Shown: positions 47,166-56,356 of the stretch, in pieces
Layout of the letters: every line of letters starts with the position of its first letter
How positions within the stretch are numbered: the stretch's first letter is position 1
Source of the DNA: an uncultured Sphingomonadaceae bacterium
GTDB lineage: Bacteria; Pseudomonadota; Alphaproteobacteria; Sphingomonadales; Sphingomonadaceae
NCBI GenBank assembly: GCA_947495985.1
Contig: CANMBD010000002.1
Location: 372,001 to 436,000 of the forward strand
Length of the DNA: 64,000 bases
Reading direction: 5' to 3'
Program-made: the position numbers and the translations under genes
Notes under the pieces: model-generated
Told to the model about the DNA's origin: nothing
Databases searched by the model: none
Seen by the model: the letters and a program-made list of their open reading frames with translations, nothing else

Positions 47166-48179
47166 ATGACAACCGCCAAATCCGCCAAAACCAAACCCGA
47201 CAAACGCGAGGTGCTCGCGCAGGCGTTGCTCGACGGGACACCTCTGACCGAACTGCCCGCCCGCTTCATTGCCGCTGGCTATAGCGAAAAAGCCGCCGCT
47301 TATGAGGCCGGGCGGGCGATGAAGGATCCGCTTTTCAACGCGGGCAAGCGGGTCAGTAACCGGCTGCATAAAAGCCATTGGACGCTGGACAATTATCGCC
47401 GCCTGCATCGGGCCGATGCGGGAGATGGTGGGGAAATTCCTACCGTCCAGACGATCGAACCAGACGTCTTTTTCGGCGACTACCATCATCGTAACCTGCC
47501 AGTGAAACTGACCGGGCTGGTTGACCACTGGCCTGCGATGCAGCGCTGGACGCTGGATTATCTGGCCGACAAAATCGATGACGCGGTGGTTGAGTTGCAG
47601 GGTCAGCGGCAATCGAGCGATGATTATGAAATGGCCAAGGACAACCACAAGCGTCATGTGAAATTCAGCGAATTTGTCCTACTGCTGCGCCAGACCGACA
47701 GCAGCAATGATTTCTACATCACCGCTTATAATGATACCGTCAATAAACAGGCGCTGGCTCCTTTATGGGAGGATGTAGGCGATATCTCGCTTCTGAAGTC
47801 CAGCGGCGGGAATGACGGTTTTTTCTGGATGGGACCAAAGGGCACGATCACGCCTTTCCACCATGACCTGACCAACAACCTGCTGCTGCAAATATCGGGC
47901 CGCAAGCGTGTCACCATGGTCGCCGCCTATGACAGCGCCCATATGCGCAATCACCTGCATTGCTTCAGCGAATGGACCTCACCGGACGACATCTGCGCGC
48001 TGGGAGAGGCCGCACCAAAATTATGGCAATGCGACATCGGCCCGGGCGAAGCGATCTTCCTGCCCGTTGGCTGGTGGCACCATGTCGAGGCGCTGGACCA
48101 TACGATCGGCATGTCGTTCACCAACTTCCCGGTGGATAACGATTTTTACACGGATTATCCGAGCGAGGTGGATTTTTAG
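47166..48179 (+). CDS. JmjC/cupin-8-like Fe(II)-2OG oxygenase
   Basis: 337 residues. A helical N-terminal part (about 1-90) is followed by a cupin/JmjC barrel with the iron facial triad: FHHDLTNN (HxD) and the distal His in VGWWHHVEALD. The fold fits a 2-oxoglutarate-dependent protein hydroxylase such as the ribosomal oxygenases. Substrate unknown. Normal composition, unlike its upstream neighbour. Convergent with the SUF operon. Confidence 0.85.
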   Translation: MTTAKSAKTKPDKREVLAQALLDGTPLTELPARFIAAGYSEKAAAYEAGRAMKDPLFNAGKRVSNRLHKSHWTLDNYRRLHRADAGDGGEIPTVQTIEPDVFFGDYHHRNLPVKLTGLVDHWPAMQRWTLDYLADKIDDAVVELQGQRQSSDDYEMAKDNHKRHVKFSEFVLLLRQTDSSNDFYITAYNDTVNKQALAPLWEDVGDISLLKSSGGNDGFFWMGPKGTITPFHHDLTNNLLLQISGRKRVTMVAAYDSAHMRNHLHCFSEWTSPDDICALGEAAPKLWQCDIGPGEAIFLPVGWWHHVEALDHTIGMSFTNFPVDNDFYTDYPSEVDF

Positions 48180-48200
48180 CGGCTCACGCAAAGCTGCAGG

Positions 48201-48668
48201 TCATCGGTCATAATCGAACCCATTTTCGGCCAGCCGCACCCACCGTTTTTGGCGATGCGCATAGAATGCCTTTGCAAATATCGCCACTAGCGGTGTCAAA
48301 ATTCCTGCATCAACGGTTATCCGGTCGGCATAGTGCGTTTGCATGCCGCTTGGCTTGATTTCTATCATGTGATCCCAAGTGCGGATCATCATGCCGCGGC
48401 CATTGTCGCGGATACGGCGAACCTCGCCTTCGGCCGGCTGATCTTCAATGGCGATTATCTGCCAACCAATGGGAATGAAGCCAAATAGCAGCAACCAAGC
48501 TCTATATTCGCCCTCCACCCAGATCTCGGGAAACGGCTTCGTTTTGGTCGGGACAAAACGCACAAAACCGCGCGTGATATAGTGCAAAAGCCGGGACGTC
48601 CGCACTTCCTGCCAGACCTTTTCAATGGTAGCAGGGATTGCTGTTTCCAGAACAATAGTCCTGGCCAT
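48201..48668 (-). CDS. SRPBCC-like protein at the end of the SUF operon
   Basis: 155 residues. ARTIVLETAIPATIEKVWQEVRTSRLLHYITRGFVRF is a START/SRPBCC-type opening and the strand pattern that follows fits the fold, suggesting a lipid or cofactor binder. The ATG shares a base with the stop of the A-type carrier gene (TGATG). Role in Fe-S assembly unproven. Confidence 0.65.
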   Translation of the reverse strand: MARTIVLETAIPATIEKVWQEVRTSRLLHYITRGFVRFVPTKTKPFPEIWVEGEYRAWLLLFGFIPIGWQIIAIEDQPAEGEVRRIRDNGRGMMIRTWDHMIEIKPSGMQTHYADRITVDAGILTPLVAIFAKAFYAHRQKRWVRLAENGFDYDR

Positions 48669-49030
48669 CAGACGGTGAACGATTCCCCGCACCCGCAATC
48701 GCCTTTGGAATTGGGATTGTTAAACACAAAACCAGCGGTGAAATCATCTTCCTGCCAGTCCATGGTGGACCCGATCAGATAGAGCACGCTGGGGCCGTCG
48801 ACATAGAACACGCCGCCGGGGGTGACGATCTTCTCGTCGAATTTTACTTCCTCGGTGACGTAATCCACTGAGTAAGCGAGGCCGGAACAACCTCTGCGCG
48901 GGGTCGACAGTTTCACGCCGATCACATCTTCAGGCGCTTTGGCCATCAAGTCCGCAATGCGCTGTTCTGCTGCGGGCGTCAGGATGATCGCTGCGGGAAT
49001 TTCGCGCGTTTTGGTTTTTACTTCGGTCAT
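48668..49030 (-). CDS. sufA: A-type Fe-S carrier (SufA/ErpA/IscA family)
   Basis: 120 residues with the three metal-binding Cys of A-type carriers: GCSGLAY and the C-terminal CGCGESF. The family transfers [4Fe-4S] clusters from the SufBCD scaffold to apo-targets. I started at MTEVKTKTREIPA, two bases after the upstream GNAT stop; a longer reading would enter that gene. Confidence 0.93.
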   Translation of the reverse strand: MTEVKTKTREIPAAIILTPAAEQRIADLMAKAPEDVIGVKLSTPRRGCSGLAYSVDYVTEEVKFDEKIVTPGGVFYVDGPSVLYLIGSTMDWQEDDFTAGFVFNNPNSKGDCGCGESFTV

Positions 49031-49032
49031 TT

Positions 49033-49545
49033 CTAAAGCCTTTTCTGCCAAAACAATGCTCTGCCCATTTCGGGATCGAGCACATAGTCGCCATAGCCCA
49101 GTGACGCATAGAGCGCCTTGGCCGGTTCGTTACCCTCCAGCACTTCCAGAGTGACTTTGCAGGCTCCCGCTTCCCGGGCAATGGTTTCAATTTCCGCGAA
49201 CAGCGCCCGTCCGACGCCGGTGCCGCGATATTTTTTGGCGACCACTATATCATGAATATTGATCAGCGGCTTTCCGCCAAAGGAGGAAAATGTCGTCATC
49301 AGATTGGCGAGACCCGCCACCTCGTCACCGACATAGGCCAGCAAAGAGGATGCCGCCGGTGCAGCGGCCAGCCCGGGCACCAGATTCGCCTGAACCTCCG
49401 CCGAGAGGTCTTCGCCGCCGCCCATCGGATCCATCGCGTAGACGCGCAGCATGCCGACAATATCCGCCGCGTGATCCGGATTGGCGTAATCCGCGCGAAT
49501 GACGGTGGCCGCTGATGCCTTGGAAAGAGTTGCCGTCGCCGTCAT
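49033..49545 (-). CDS. GNAT acetyltransferase inside the SUF operon
   Basis: 170 residues. Motif A: VAKKYRGTGVGRALFAEIETIARE; late part GNEPAKALYASLGYGDYVLD. The start overlaps the sufT stop (ATGA) and the stop lies two bases from sufA, so it is firmly in the operon. Possibly acetylates a SUF component or a thiol compound, but the substrate is not known. Confidence 0.87.
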   Translation of the reverse strand: MTATATLSKASAATVIRADYANPDHAADIVGMLRVYAMDPMGGGEDLSAEVQANLVPGLAAAPAASSLLAYVGDEVAGLANLMTTFSSFGGKPLINIHDIVVAKKYRGTGVGRALFAEIETIAREAGACKVTLEVLEGNEPAKALYASLGYGDYVLDPEMGRALFWQKRL

Positions 49546-50063
49546 AGCATTCCCAGCTCGAGCTTCGCTTCGTCGCTCATCTTCTGCGGGTCCCATGGAG
49601 GATCCCAGACGAGGTTCACTTCGCTATGGCCAACACCGGGCACGCTGCCGACCTGCATTTCGATTTCGCCGGGCATGGATTCCGCCACGGGGCAATGCGG
49701 CGTGGTCAAAGTCATCGTGACAATAGCATGATTATCCGGGGTAATTTCCACACCGTATATCAAACCAAGATCATAAATATTCACCGGAATCTCAGGATCA
49801 TAAATCGACTTCAAGGTATCGACGACGGCTTCATAGAGATCGCCGCCTGCCTCACCAGCCGGTGCTTCGGTCGGTTGCTGCGCCAGAAAACCTTCAAGAT
49901 AGTCGCGCTTGCGGCTGAGCTTGCTGGCATCACTTTCGGCTTCGTAGGGAGACGGCGCAACGACGGGCGCAGGCTTTTCTTCAACCGCGTCCTCGACTTT
50001 CGCCAAGGGCGGCTTTTCGACCCTGTCGACTTCTTCGACCACTATTTTGCGTTCTTCGTTCAT
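49542..50063 (-). CDS. sufT: SufT/MIP18-type Fe-S maturation protein
   Basis: 173 residues. A disordered acidic N-terminus (residues 1-75) precedes the DUF59/MIP18 domain: LYEAVVDTLKSIYDPEIPVNIYDLGLIYGV, then TMTLTTPHCPVAE with the conserved Cys. SufT helps deliver clusters under high demand. Nine bases after sufS. Confidence 0.93.
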   Translation of the reverse strand: MNEERKIVVEEVDRVEKPPLAKVEDAVEEKPAPVVAPSPYEAESDASKLSRKRDYLEGFLAQQPTEAPAGEAGGDLYEAVVDTLKSIYDPEIPVNIYDLGLIYGVEITPDNHAIVTMTLTTPHCPVAESMPGEIEMQVGSVPGVGHSEVNLVWDPPWDPQKMSDEAKLELGML

Positions 50064-50072
50064 CTCTACTTC

Positions 50073-51329
50073 CTACCCGAAAATCTTTCTCACCCGTTCA
50101 ATACCCTTGACCAGAGCCGCGACATCTTCTGCGTCGCTGTAAATTCCAAAGCTGGCCCGCGCGGTAGCTGGCACGCCCATATAGTCCATCAGCGGTTGCG
50201 CACAATGATGGCCGGCGCGGATCGCAACCCCGCCTTCATCCAATATAGTGGCGACATCGTGCGGATGCACGTCACCAACCGCAAAACTCAATATTCCCAT
50301 GCTCTTATCCGGGCCAAATACCCGCACGCTGTTGATGCCCGACAATGCTTCACGCGCCATAGCCAGCGTTGTATTTTCATGGGCAGAAATGACATCCAGC
50401 CCGATGCCTTCAACATATTGGATCGCAGCATCCAGACCCACGACCCCGGCAATATGCGGCGTGCCGGCTTCGAACCGTCCCGGCGGCGGCGCATAGGTGG
50501 TGCGGTCAAAACTGACCCGGTCAATCATCGACCCGCCGCCCTTCCATGGGGGCATGGCGTCAAGAATTTCATAAGGTGCCCACAGCGCACCAATGCCGGT
50601 CGGGCCGTAAATTTTGTGGCCGGAAAAGACATAGAAATCACAGCCAATATCCTGCACATCGACAGGCAGCCTCGGTGCCGCCTGACAGCCATCAAGCAAC
50701 AGCTTCGCACCGACTTTATGGGCGATGGTTGCTGCGCGCTTGGCGTCAAGCAACGACCCCAGCACATTGGACACATGGGCCAAGGCAACCAGCTTATGCC
50801 GCTCGGTGAGATTGGCTTCAATCCAGTCGAGATTAATCTGACCATCTTCGGTCAGAGGCGCGACATCAATATGCGCACCAACCCGCTCGGCCAGCAATTG
50901 CCACGGCACGATGTTGCTGTGATGCTCAAGCTGCGACAGCATGATGCGGTCGTCTTTGCCGACATTGGCGTTACCCCAACTTTCGGCGACCAGATTGATG
51001 CTGTCGGTTGCACCGCTGGTGAAGACAATTTCGCTTTCACTGGCGGCATTGAGCAATCCAGCAACCCGTTTGCGCGCTGCTTCATATGCGAGCGTCATAT
51101 TGGCCGAGCGTTCGTACACACCGCGGTGGACAGTCGCGTAATCCGGGCCATAGGCACGCGCTATGGCGTCAAGCACCGCTTTAGGCTTTTGCGAGGTCGC
51201 CGCTGTGTCGAGATAATGCCAGTCGGCCGCGATACCAGGGAAGTCGGCACGACGAGAAACAGAGGACACCGATCCGCCCTCATTTTCCCAGCGTGAGATG
51301 GCGGGGATGATGGGTGAAGCTTCGTTCAC
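50073..51329 (-). CDS. sufS: SufS-type cysteine desulfurase
   Basis: PLP enzyme releasing sulfur from cysteine. SGHKIYGPTGIGAL carries the PLP Lys and RAGHHCAQPLM the reactive Cys (equivalent to E. coli Cys364). 418 residues. The start overlaps the sufD stop (ATGA). No sufE or sufU is visible nearby. Confidence 0.96.
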   Translation of the reverse strand: MNEASPIIPAISRWENEGGSVSSVSRRADFPGIAADWHYLDTAATSQKPKAVLDAIARAYGPDYATVHRGVYERSANMTLAYEAARKRVAGLLNAASESEIVFTSGATDSINLVAESWGNANVGKDDRIMLSQLEHHSNIVPWQLLAERVGAHIDVAPLTEDGQINLDWIEANLTERHKLVALAHVSNVLGSLLDAKRAATIAHKVGAKLLLDGCQAAPRLPVDVQDIGCDFYVFSGHKIYGPTGIGALWAPYEILDAMPPWKGGGSMIDRVSFDRTTYAPPPGRFEAGTPHIAGVVGLDAAIQYVEGIGLDVISAHENTTLAMAREALSGINSVRVFGPDKSMGILSFAVGDVHPHDVATILDEGGVAIRAGHHCAQPLMDYMGVPATARASFGIYSDAEDVAALVKGIERVRKIFG

Positions 51330-52096
51330 GGCAAATTCTCCCCCAATGATTCAAGCACCTCAAGCGCCTTGCTCTCAATCGCTTCCCGCGCCGCATCATC
51401 GTCCATGCTGACGAACGCGTCGGCGATAAATGCTTGCAGCATCAATTTCTGCGCCAGTTCCGGCGGTAATCCGCGCGAGGCCATATAGAAAAGTGCTTGC
51501 TTGTCGAGTTCGCCAACGGTTGCGCCATGGGCACATTTCACATCGTCGGCGAAAATCTCAAGCTCCGGCTTGGCATTGGCGGTTGCCGTGCGGTCAAGCA
51601 GCATGGCCTTTACCGATTGCGCGGCATCGGTTTTTTGCGCATCGCGCGAGACATTTATTTTACCGAGGAAGCTGCCGGTGGCTTTGTCCGCGAGTACCGA
51701 GCGCACGACCTGATTGGACGTTGCATCTGGTTCTGCATGAATAGTTTCGGTCACAATTTCCAACGTTTGGGTGCCAGAACCCAATATCGCGCCGCCCAAT
51801 TCAAAATGCGCGCCGTTGCCGAGCGTCACTTTGACCTGAATGCGGCCATAGTCGGCAGCGCTTGCCAGCACATGCAAAGCAAAATTCGCGTTGTCGCCAA
51901 CGGTAATGTCCAGATCGACAATGCCGACGCCTTCCATCATCGGCAGCTCTGTGATCTGGCGCGAGGCGGTCTCGCCGGCAGCAACAACCAGCCGCTCCGG
52001 ACCATCCAGCTTGGGCCAGACCGGTTCAAGCGCTTTCAGGTCCGCATAGCGCCACGCCTCATCGCGCTTGGTCGGGAGGGGAAGTGTTGCAGTCAT
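51326..52096 (-). CDS. sufD: Fe-S cluster scaffold subunit SufD
   Basis: 256 residues, shorter than typical E. coli SufD (about 420), but with the SufBD beta-helix: LASAADYGRIQVKVTLGNG, VLADKATGSFLGKINVSRDAQKTDAAQ, AHGATVGELDKQALFYMASRGLP. The short N-terminus is usual in alphaproteobacteria. ATGA overlaps on both sides. Confidence 0.93.
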   Translation of the reverse strand: MTATLPLPTKRDEAWRYADLKALEPVWPKLDGPERLVVAAGETASRQITELPMMEGVGIVDLDITVGDNANFALHVLASAADYGRIQVKVTLGNGAHFELGGAILGSGTQTLEIVTETIHAEPDATSNQVVRSVLADKATGSFLGKINVSRDAQKTDAAQSVKAMLLDRTATANAKPELEIFADDVKCAHGATVGELDKQALFYMASRGLPPELAQKLMLQAFIADAFVSMDDDAAREAIESKALEVLESLGENLP

Positions 52097-52419
52097 GGTT
52101 GAGACCTTTTGAGTTCGCGGCGCAATTTGGCGAGCAATTTGGGTTTCTCTGCATCAACGCAGCTTTTAATGGCGCTGTCACCGGCCGCCCCGTCGCGGAT
52201 ACACCGTACGGTCGTTTTGCACAGACGCTTGTCCAAGTTTACATTGCCGGAAGATTTGTCGAGCGAGCAGGTGAAGCGGCCTTTCTGGTCTTTGCCGACC
52301 ATGGCCGAAATGCTGTTCAATCGCCGCCCGATGACGACAATCTCATTCTCGACCGCCTCATTCTCGGCCGCAGTCGCAGCCGGTTGCATAGCTGCCAAAA
52401 AGAGAACACTCAAAATCAT
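52093..52419 (-). CDS. small exported Cys-containing protein inserted in the SUF operon
   Basis: 108 residues. A signal peptide (MILSVLFLAAMQPAATA) predicts export. The mature part has four Cys (FTCSL, RLCK, RCIRD, KSCVD), consistent with disulfides in the periplasm, odd next to cytosolic Fe-S genes. It is bound to sufC and sufD by ATGA overlaps at both ends. I do not recognise it. Confidence 0.7.
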   Translation of the reverse strand: MILSVLFLAAMQPAATAAENEAVENEIVVIGRRLNSISAMVGKDQKGRFTCSLDKSSGNVNLDKRLCKTTVRCIRDGAAGDSAIKSCVDAEKPKLLAKLRRELKRSQP

Positions 52420-53159
52420 GCGGCAACCGCCTCATAGCCTTCTTGTTCCAGCTGCAGCGCCAGTTCAGGGCCACCCGTCTTGACGATCCGGCCATCGGCG
52501 AGCACATGGACATAATCCGGCTTCACTTCATCGAGCAGGCGTTGATAGTGGGTGATGAGCAGCACCGCCTTGTCCGGCTTGCGCATAATCGCATTAATGC
52601 CCGAACCAACCACACGCAGCGCGTCAATGTCGAGGCCGCTGTCGGTTTCATCGAGAATCGCCAGCTTGGGATCGATTATGCCCATTTGCACCATCTCGTT
52701 GCGCTTCTTTTCGCCACCGGAAAAGCCGACATTGACCGCGCGCTTGAGCATATCCATGTCCATTTTCAGCAGACCCGCTTTTTCCTTGGCCAACTTGATA
52801 AATTCTGCGCCCGACAAAGGCTCTTCACCGCGCGATTTGCGCTGGCTGTTTAGGCTTTCGCGCAGGAACTGCAGGTTGGACACACCGGGAATTTCAACGG
52901 GGTATTGAAAGCCCAGGAAAATGCCCGCGGCAGCCCGCTCATGAGGGTCGAGTTCCAGCAAATCCTCGCCGTCAAAGTTCACACCTCCTGACGTGATTTC
53001 GTAGCCCGGGCGGCCACCGAGTGCATAGGACAGCGTCGATTTACCGGCGCCATTGGGCCCCATGATCGCATGGATTTCACCTGCGTTCAGTTCGAGCGAA
53101 AGCCCTTTGAGGATTTCTGTATCGCCGACTTGGGCGTGGAGGTTTTCAATTTTTAGCAT
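52416..53159 (-). CDS. sufC: Fe-S assembly ATPase SufC
   Basis: 247-residue ABC ATPase. Walker A is GPNGAGKS, the signature region FSGGEKKRNE, Walker B LAILDETDSGLD. SufC powers the SufBCD scaffold. The start overlaps nothing upstream (33-base gap to sufB), while the stop overlaps the small exported gene. Confidence 0.97.
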   Translation of the reverse strand: MLKIENLHAQVGDTEILKGLSLELNAGEIHAIMGPNGAGKSTLSYALGGRPGYEITSGGVNFDGEDLLELDPHERAAAGIFLGFQYPVEIPGVSNLQFLRESLNSQRKSRGEEPLSGAEFIKLAKEKAGLLKMDMDMLKRAVNVGFSGGEKKRNEMVQMGIIDPKLAILDETDSGLDIDALRVVGSGINAIMRKPDKAVLLITHYQRLLDEVKPDYVHVLADGRIVKTGGPELALQLEQEGYEAVAA

Positions 53160-53192
53160 TTTTCTTTTCTTTTTTGATCAAATGTTTTTTCG

Positions 53193-54704
53193 TCAACCAA
53201 CGCTGCCTTCCAGCGAGATTGCCAGCAATTTCTGCGCTTCCACGGCAAATTCCATCGGCAATTGTTTCAGCACATCCTTGGCAAAGCCGTTGACGATCAG
53301 GGAGACCGCTTCTTCCTCGTCCAGTCCGCGTTGCTGGGCGTAGAACATCTGGTCATCGGAGATTTTTGACGTCGTGGCTTCATGTTCAATCTGCGCGGTC
53401 GGGTTCTTCACCTCGATATAGGGCACGGTATGCGCGCCGCAGGTATCACCGAGCAGCAGCGAGTCACATTGGGTGAAATTGCGAACATTTTCCGCATTGG
53501 CCCCAACGCGGACCAGCCCGCGATAGGTGTTGTCACTTTTACCGGCACTAATCCCTTTGGAGATAATCGTCGAGCGACTGTTCTTACCGTTGTGAATCAT
53601 CTTGGTACCGGTATCGGCCTGCTGATAGTTATTGGTCAGCGCCACCGAGTAAAATTCGCCCACGCTATTTTCGCCGTTGAGCACACAGCTTGGATATTTC
53701 CAGGTCACGGCACTGCCGGTCTCCACCTGAGTCCAGCTGATTTTGCTGTTCCTGCCCTGACACAGACCGCGCTTGGTCACGAAATTGTAGATGCCGCCTT
53801 TGCCTTCTTCATCACCGGGGTACCAGTTCTGAACGGTGCTATATTTGATCTCCGCATCATCCATCGCGACCAGTTCGACCACTGCGGCATGCAGCTGATT
53901 CTCATCACGCATCGGCGCGGTACAGCCTTCGAGATAGGACACATAGCTGCCTTCATCCGCAACGATCAAAGTCCGCTCAAACTGGCCGGTATTTTCGGCA
54001 TTGATCCGGAAATAGGTGGAAAGCTCCATCGGGCAGCGGACACCTTTGGGAATATAAACAAACGTGCCGTCGCTAAACACGGCGCAATTGAGCGTCGCGA
54101 AATAATTATCCTTCATCGGCACGACCTTGCCGAGATATTTGCGGACGAGATCGGGATATTCCTTGATCGCTTCGGAGATGGAACGGAAAATCACGCCGGC
54201 TTCTTCCAGTTCTTCGCGGAAAGTCGTGGCCACTGACACGCTGTCAAAGACAGCATCTACAGCAACCTTGCGCGCGCCTTCAACGCCCGCGAGTACCTTT
54301 TGCTCCTCGATCGGAATGCCAAGTTTTTCATAGACCCGCAGGATTTCCGGATCCACCTCATCGAGGCTGTTCAGCTTTGGCTTCGCCTTGGGTTCGGCAT
54401 AATAATAAGCGTCCTGATAATCGATCATCGGGATGTCGAGCTTGGCCCAGTCCGGACTTTCCATGGCTTCCCACATGCGAAAAGCCTTGAGGCGCCAGTC
54501 CAGCATCCACTGCGGCTCGCCCTTCTTGTCGGAGATAAAGCGCACCGTATCTTCGTTCAGACCCTTGGGCGCAAAATCCTGTTCAATGTCGGATGACCAG
54601 CCAAATTCATAGCTGCTCGCATTATCGACAGCCGCTTGCGCTTCGGCATTCATCGCCGCCCGCTCATCCTGTTCCTGAAGATCCGTTTTTACTTCTTCAC
54701 TCAT
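53193..54704 (-). CDS. sufB: Fe-S scaffold subunit SufB
   Basis: 503 residues. [32 protein letters not shown] and [16 protein letters not shown] (conserved Cys and His for cluster building) mark SufB. ATG at 54704 overlaps the Rrf2 stop (TGATG); the GTG one codon upstream is not needed. Confidence 0.97.
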   Translation of the reverse strand: MSEEVKTDLQEQDERAAMNAEAQAAVDNASSYEFGWSSDIEQDFAPKGLNEDTVRFISDKKGEPQWMLDWRLKAFRMWEAMESPDWAKLDIPMIDYQDAYYYAEPKAKPKLNSLDEVDPEILRVYEKLGIPIEEQKVLAGVEGARKVAVDAVFDSVSVATTFREELEEAGVIFRSISEAIKEYPDLVRKYLGKVVPMKDNYFATLNCAVFSDGTFVYIPKGVRCPMELSTYFRINAENTGQFERTLIVADEGSYVSYLEGCTAPMRDENQLHAAVVELVAMDDAEIKYSTVQNWYPGDEEGKGGIYNFVTKRGLCQGRNSKISWTQVETGSAVTWKYPSCVLNGENSVGEFYSVALTNNYQQADTGTKMIHNGKNSRSTIISKGISAGKSDNTYRGLVRVGANAENVRNFTQCDSLLLGDTCGAHTVPYIEVKNPTAQIEHEATTSKISDDQMFYAQQRGLDEEEAVSLIVNGFAKDVLKQLPMEFAVEAQKLLAISLEGSVG

Positions 54705-55159
54705 CACGCTTGTTCCATAGTTTCAATTGTCTGTGCAGCCGGCTTCTCTGCCAGGCTTGCAAGGCTAACGTCGTCCAATGCTTTCCGGATAGTCTGGTTG
54801 ATCACACCCCAATGCGGCTTGACCGTACAGCTGTCTTCCAGCGCACAATCATGATTGCCTTCAATCGTGCAGCATGTGATCGCCAGAGGCCCTTCCACTG
54901 CCTCGACAATATCCGCAAGACTGATGGACGCAGGCGGACGCGCCAACCGGATTCCGCCACCAATACCGCGGGTTGATTCGATTAATCCTGCCGCAGACAA
55001 CCGACTGACCAGCTTTTGCGTCGTCGGTAACGGCACGCCTGTTTCCCGAGACAATGTCGATGCGTTAAGCTTTCCCTCTGCCAAAAGCGCAGCACCACAG
55101 TGCCGCGAGGCAGCAGACATCAGCACAACAGCATAGTCGGCAAGGCTGGAAAGCCGCAT
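54704..55159 (-). CDS. Rrf2 family SUF operon regulator
   Basis: 151 residues. Rrf2-type winged helix ([18 protein letters not shown], then [32 protein letters not shown]) followed by Cys spaced [16 protein letters not shown], which would hold an Fe-S cluster as sensor. The gene leads the SUF operon, so it likely autoregulates it, releasing repression when clusters are scarce. ATG chosen; a TTG four codons upstream is unlikely. Confidence 0.93.
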   Translation of the reverse strand: MRLSSLADYAVVLMSAASRHCGAALLAEGKLNASTLSRETGVPLPTTQKLVSRLSAAGLIESTRGIGGGIRLARPPASISLADIVEAVEGPLAITCCTIEGNHDCALEDSCTVKPHWGVINQTIRKALDDVSLASLAEKPAAQTIETMEQA

Positions 55160-55186
55160 AAAATCTCTCAAAATTCGTGTGATTCT

Positions 55187-55205
55187 CTAAATAAGACTTA
55201 TTTAG
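55187..55205. promoter_or_regulatory. palindromic operator candidate of the SUF regulator
   Basis: CTAAATAA-GAC-TTATTTAG: two perfect eight-base arms, 28 bases upstream of the regulator start. Its symmetry and position fit a dimeric Rrf2 binding site. The surrounding AT-rich stretch likely holds the promoter. Confidence 0.6.
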
Positions 55206-55240
55206 TCGTATTTAAGAAGGATTGCAACTCCCAGTGAGCG

Positions 55241-56083
55241 CTATGTATCGGAAGTGAGAGGAGGGATATGCCCTTTCAGGAGGCCGCGCTGGTCTATCAG
55301 CTTGGCTGTTTCCCCTTCGGCCACCCGTAATTTGGTTGGCGTCGTTCCAGCGAAAAACTTTATCTCGCGTATCATGTGCGACTGGTCGTAAAAGGAGTCT
55401 TCCAGCGCAAGCAGCTCATCCTCATTCTGTTCCGCATAAGCCCGGGCCGCCCGCAAAGCGCGATATTTGCGCGCGAGATATTTGGGCGCCATGCCGTAAA
55501 GCTTGTTAACCGTGCGCAGCACCTGGCGAGAGCTTTGATCCGATCGCTCCATTAGCGCGCTTACTGGCGGCGATGGTTCGGACGACAGCCATTCGTCCAC
55601 CATTTTTGTAAACTGCTGGACCTCGGGTTTCACGCGGTGCCTCAAATCCCGAAAAACCCGGTCGGCCCAGGCGGTCATGGCATCCACGTCCTCGCAATTC
55701 CTCAGCAACTCAAGGCTTTTGTCGATCTCATCTGTAAATATCTTGCTGGCGGGCACAGCCTTGTCGGCAAAATCGGCCGCGGATTTTTTTGTCAGCGCAG
55801 CCCAGCCCGCGGGCAGCAAACCGACGCCAAACATGCGAAACGGGCCTTTGACATCAAAATGCATTGCGCCAGTTGATGGGCCAACCAGCATCGAATCTTT
55901 CGCAGAATAAGTTTTTCCATCCGCAAAACCGAGCTCGGCCGTGCCTTCCAAAAGAAAACGCAGCTGCGCAATGGCAGCACGCTCATTATCCGCAAATTTA
56001 GGGTGCTCGACCTCAAATAGATAATAGACCGAGACTAAGTCTCGAACATCTTCTGCAGGCGCGAAATATCTCAGACTTACCAA
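55241..56083 (-). CDS. AraC family transcriptional regulator
   Basis: About 280 residues. N-terminal effector-binding domain (about 1-170), then two helix-turn-helix motifs: SALMERSDQSSRQVLRTVNKLYGMAPKYLARKYRALRAAR and DQSHMIREIKFFAGTTPTKLR. No ATG start exists; TTG at 56083 with AAGGGG six bases upstream is preferred over TTG at 56113. An upstream minus-strand terminator (56146-56194) leaves little room for a promoter. Targets unknown. Confidence 0.8.
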   Translation of the reverse strand: MVSLRYFAPAEDVRDLVSVYYLFEVEHPKFADNERAAIAQLRFLLEGTAELGFADGKTYSAKDSMLVGPSTGAMHFDVKGPFRMFGVGLLPAGWAALTKKSAADFADKAVPASKIFTDEIDKSLELLRNCEDVDAMTAWADRVFRDLRHRVKPEVQQFTKMVDEWLSSEPSPPVSALMERSDQSSRQVLRTVNKLYGMAPKYLARKYRALRAARAYAEQNEDELLALEDSFYDQSHMIREIKFFAGTTPTKLRVAEGETAKLIDQRGLLKGHIPPLTSDT

Positions 56084-56145
56084 AACGAACCCCTTTTCCC
56101 GGTTCGGGGGCAAACCGGCATTCCATTGGTTGCACGTTTATAGCC

Positions 56146-56194
56146 AAAAAAAATAGGAAAAAAAACTGGCCCGGCCAAATAATTAGCCAGGCCA
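56146..56194 (-). terminator. intrinsic terminator of the DUF885 gene
   Basis: On the minus strand TGGCCTGGC (56186-56194) pairs with GCCGGGCCA (56167-56175), eight of nine positions, followed by long T-runs (A-runs 56146-56165 on plus). It separates the DUF885 gene from the AraC gene. Confidence 0.75.
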
Positions 56195-56356
56195 ATAAGG
56201 AAAAGAAGTCCAGTCCGCAAAATCGTTGCGGGTGGGGTTCTTTGGGTCGCAGCCCGTAGATGCACCCAAACCGCAGATCGGGGATTGGACAAAAAGGACA
56301 ATATCCCGCATTATTTGTTGACAATTACGGCCATGCATCGGCGCGATTTGCCGCGC

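Noticed and set aside
56013..56324. Overlapping 103-codon minus-strand frame upstream of the AraC gene
   Set aside because: It runs through the DUF885 terminator and overlaps AraC out of frame; no family resemblance.
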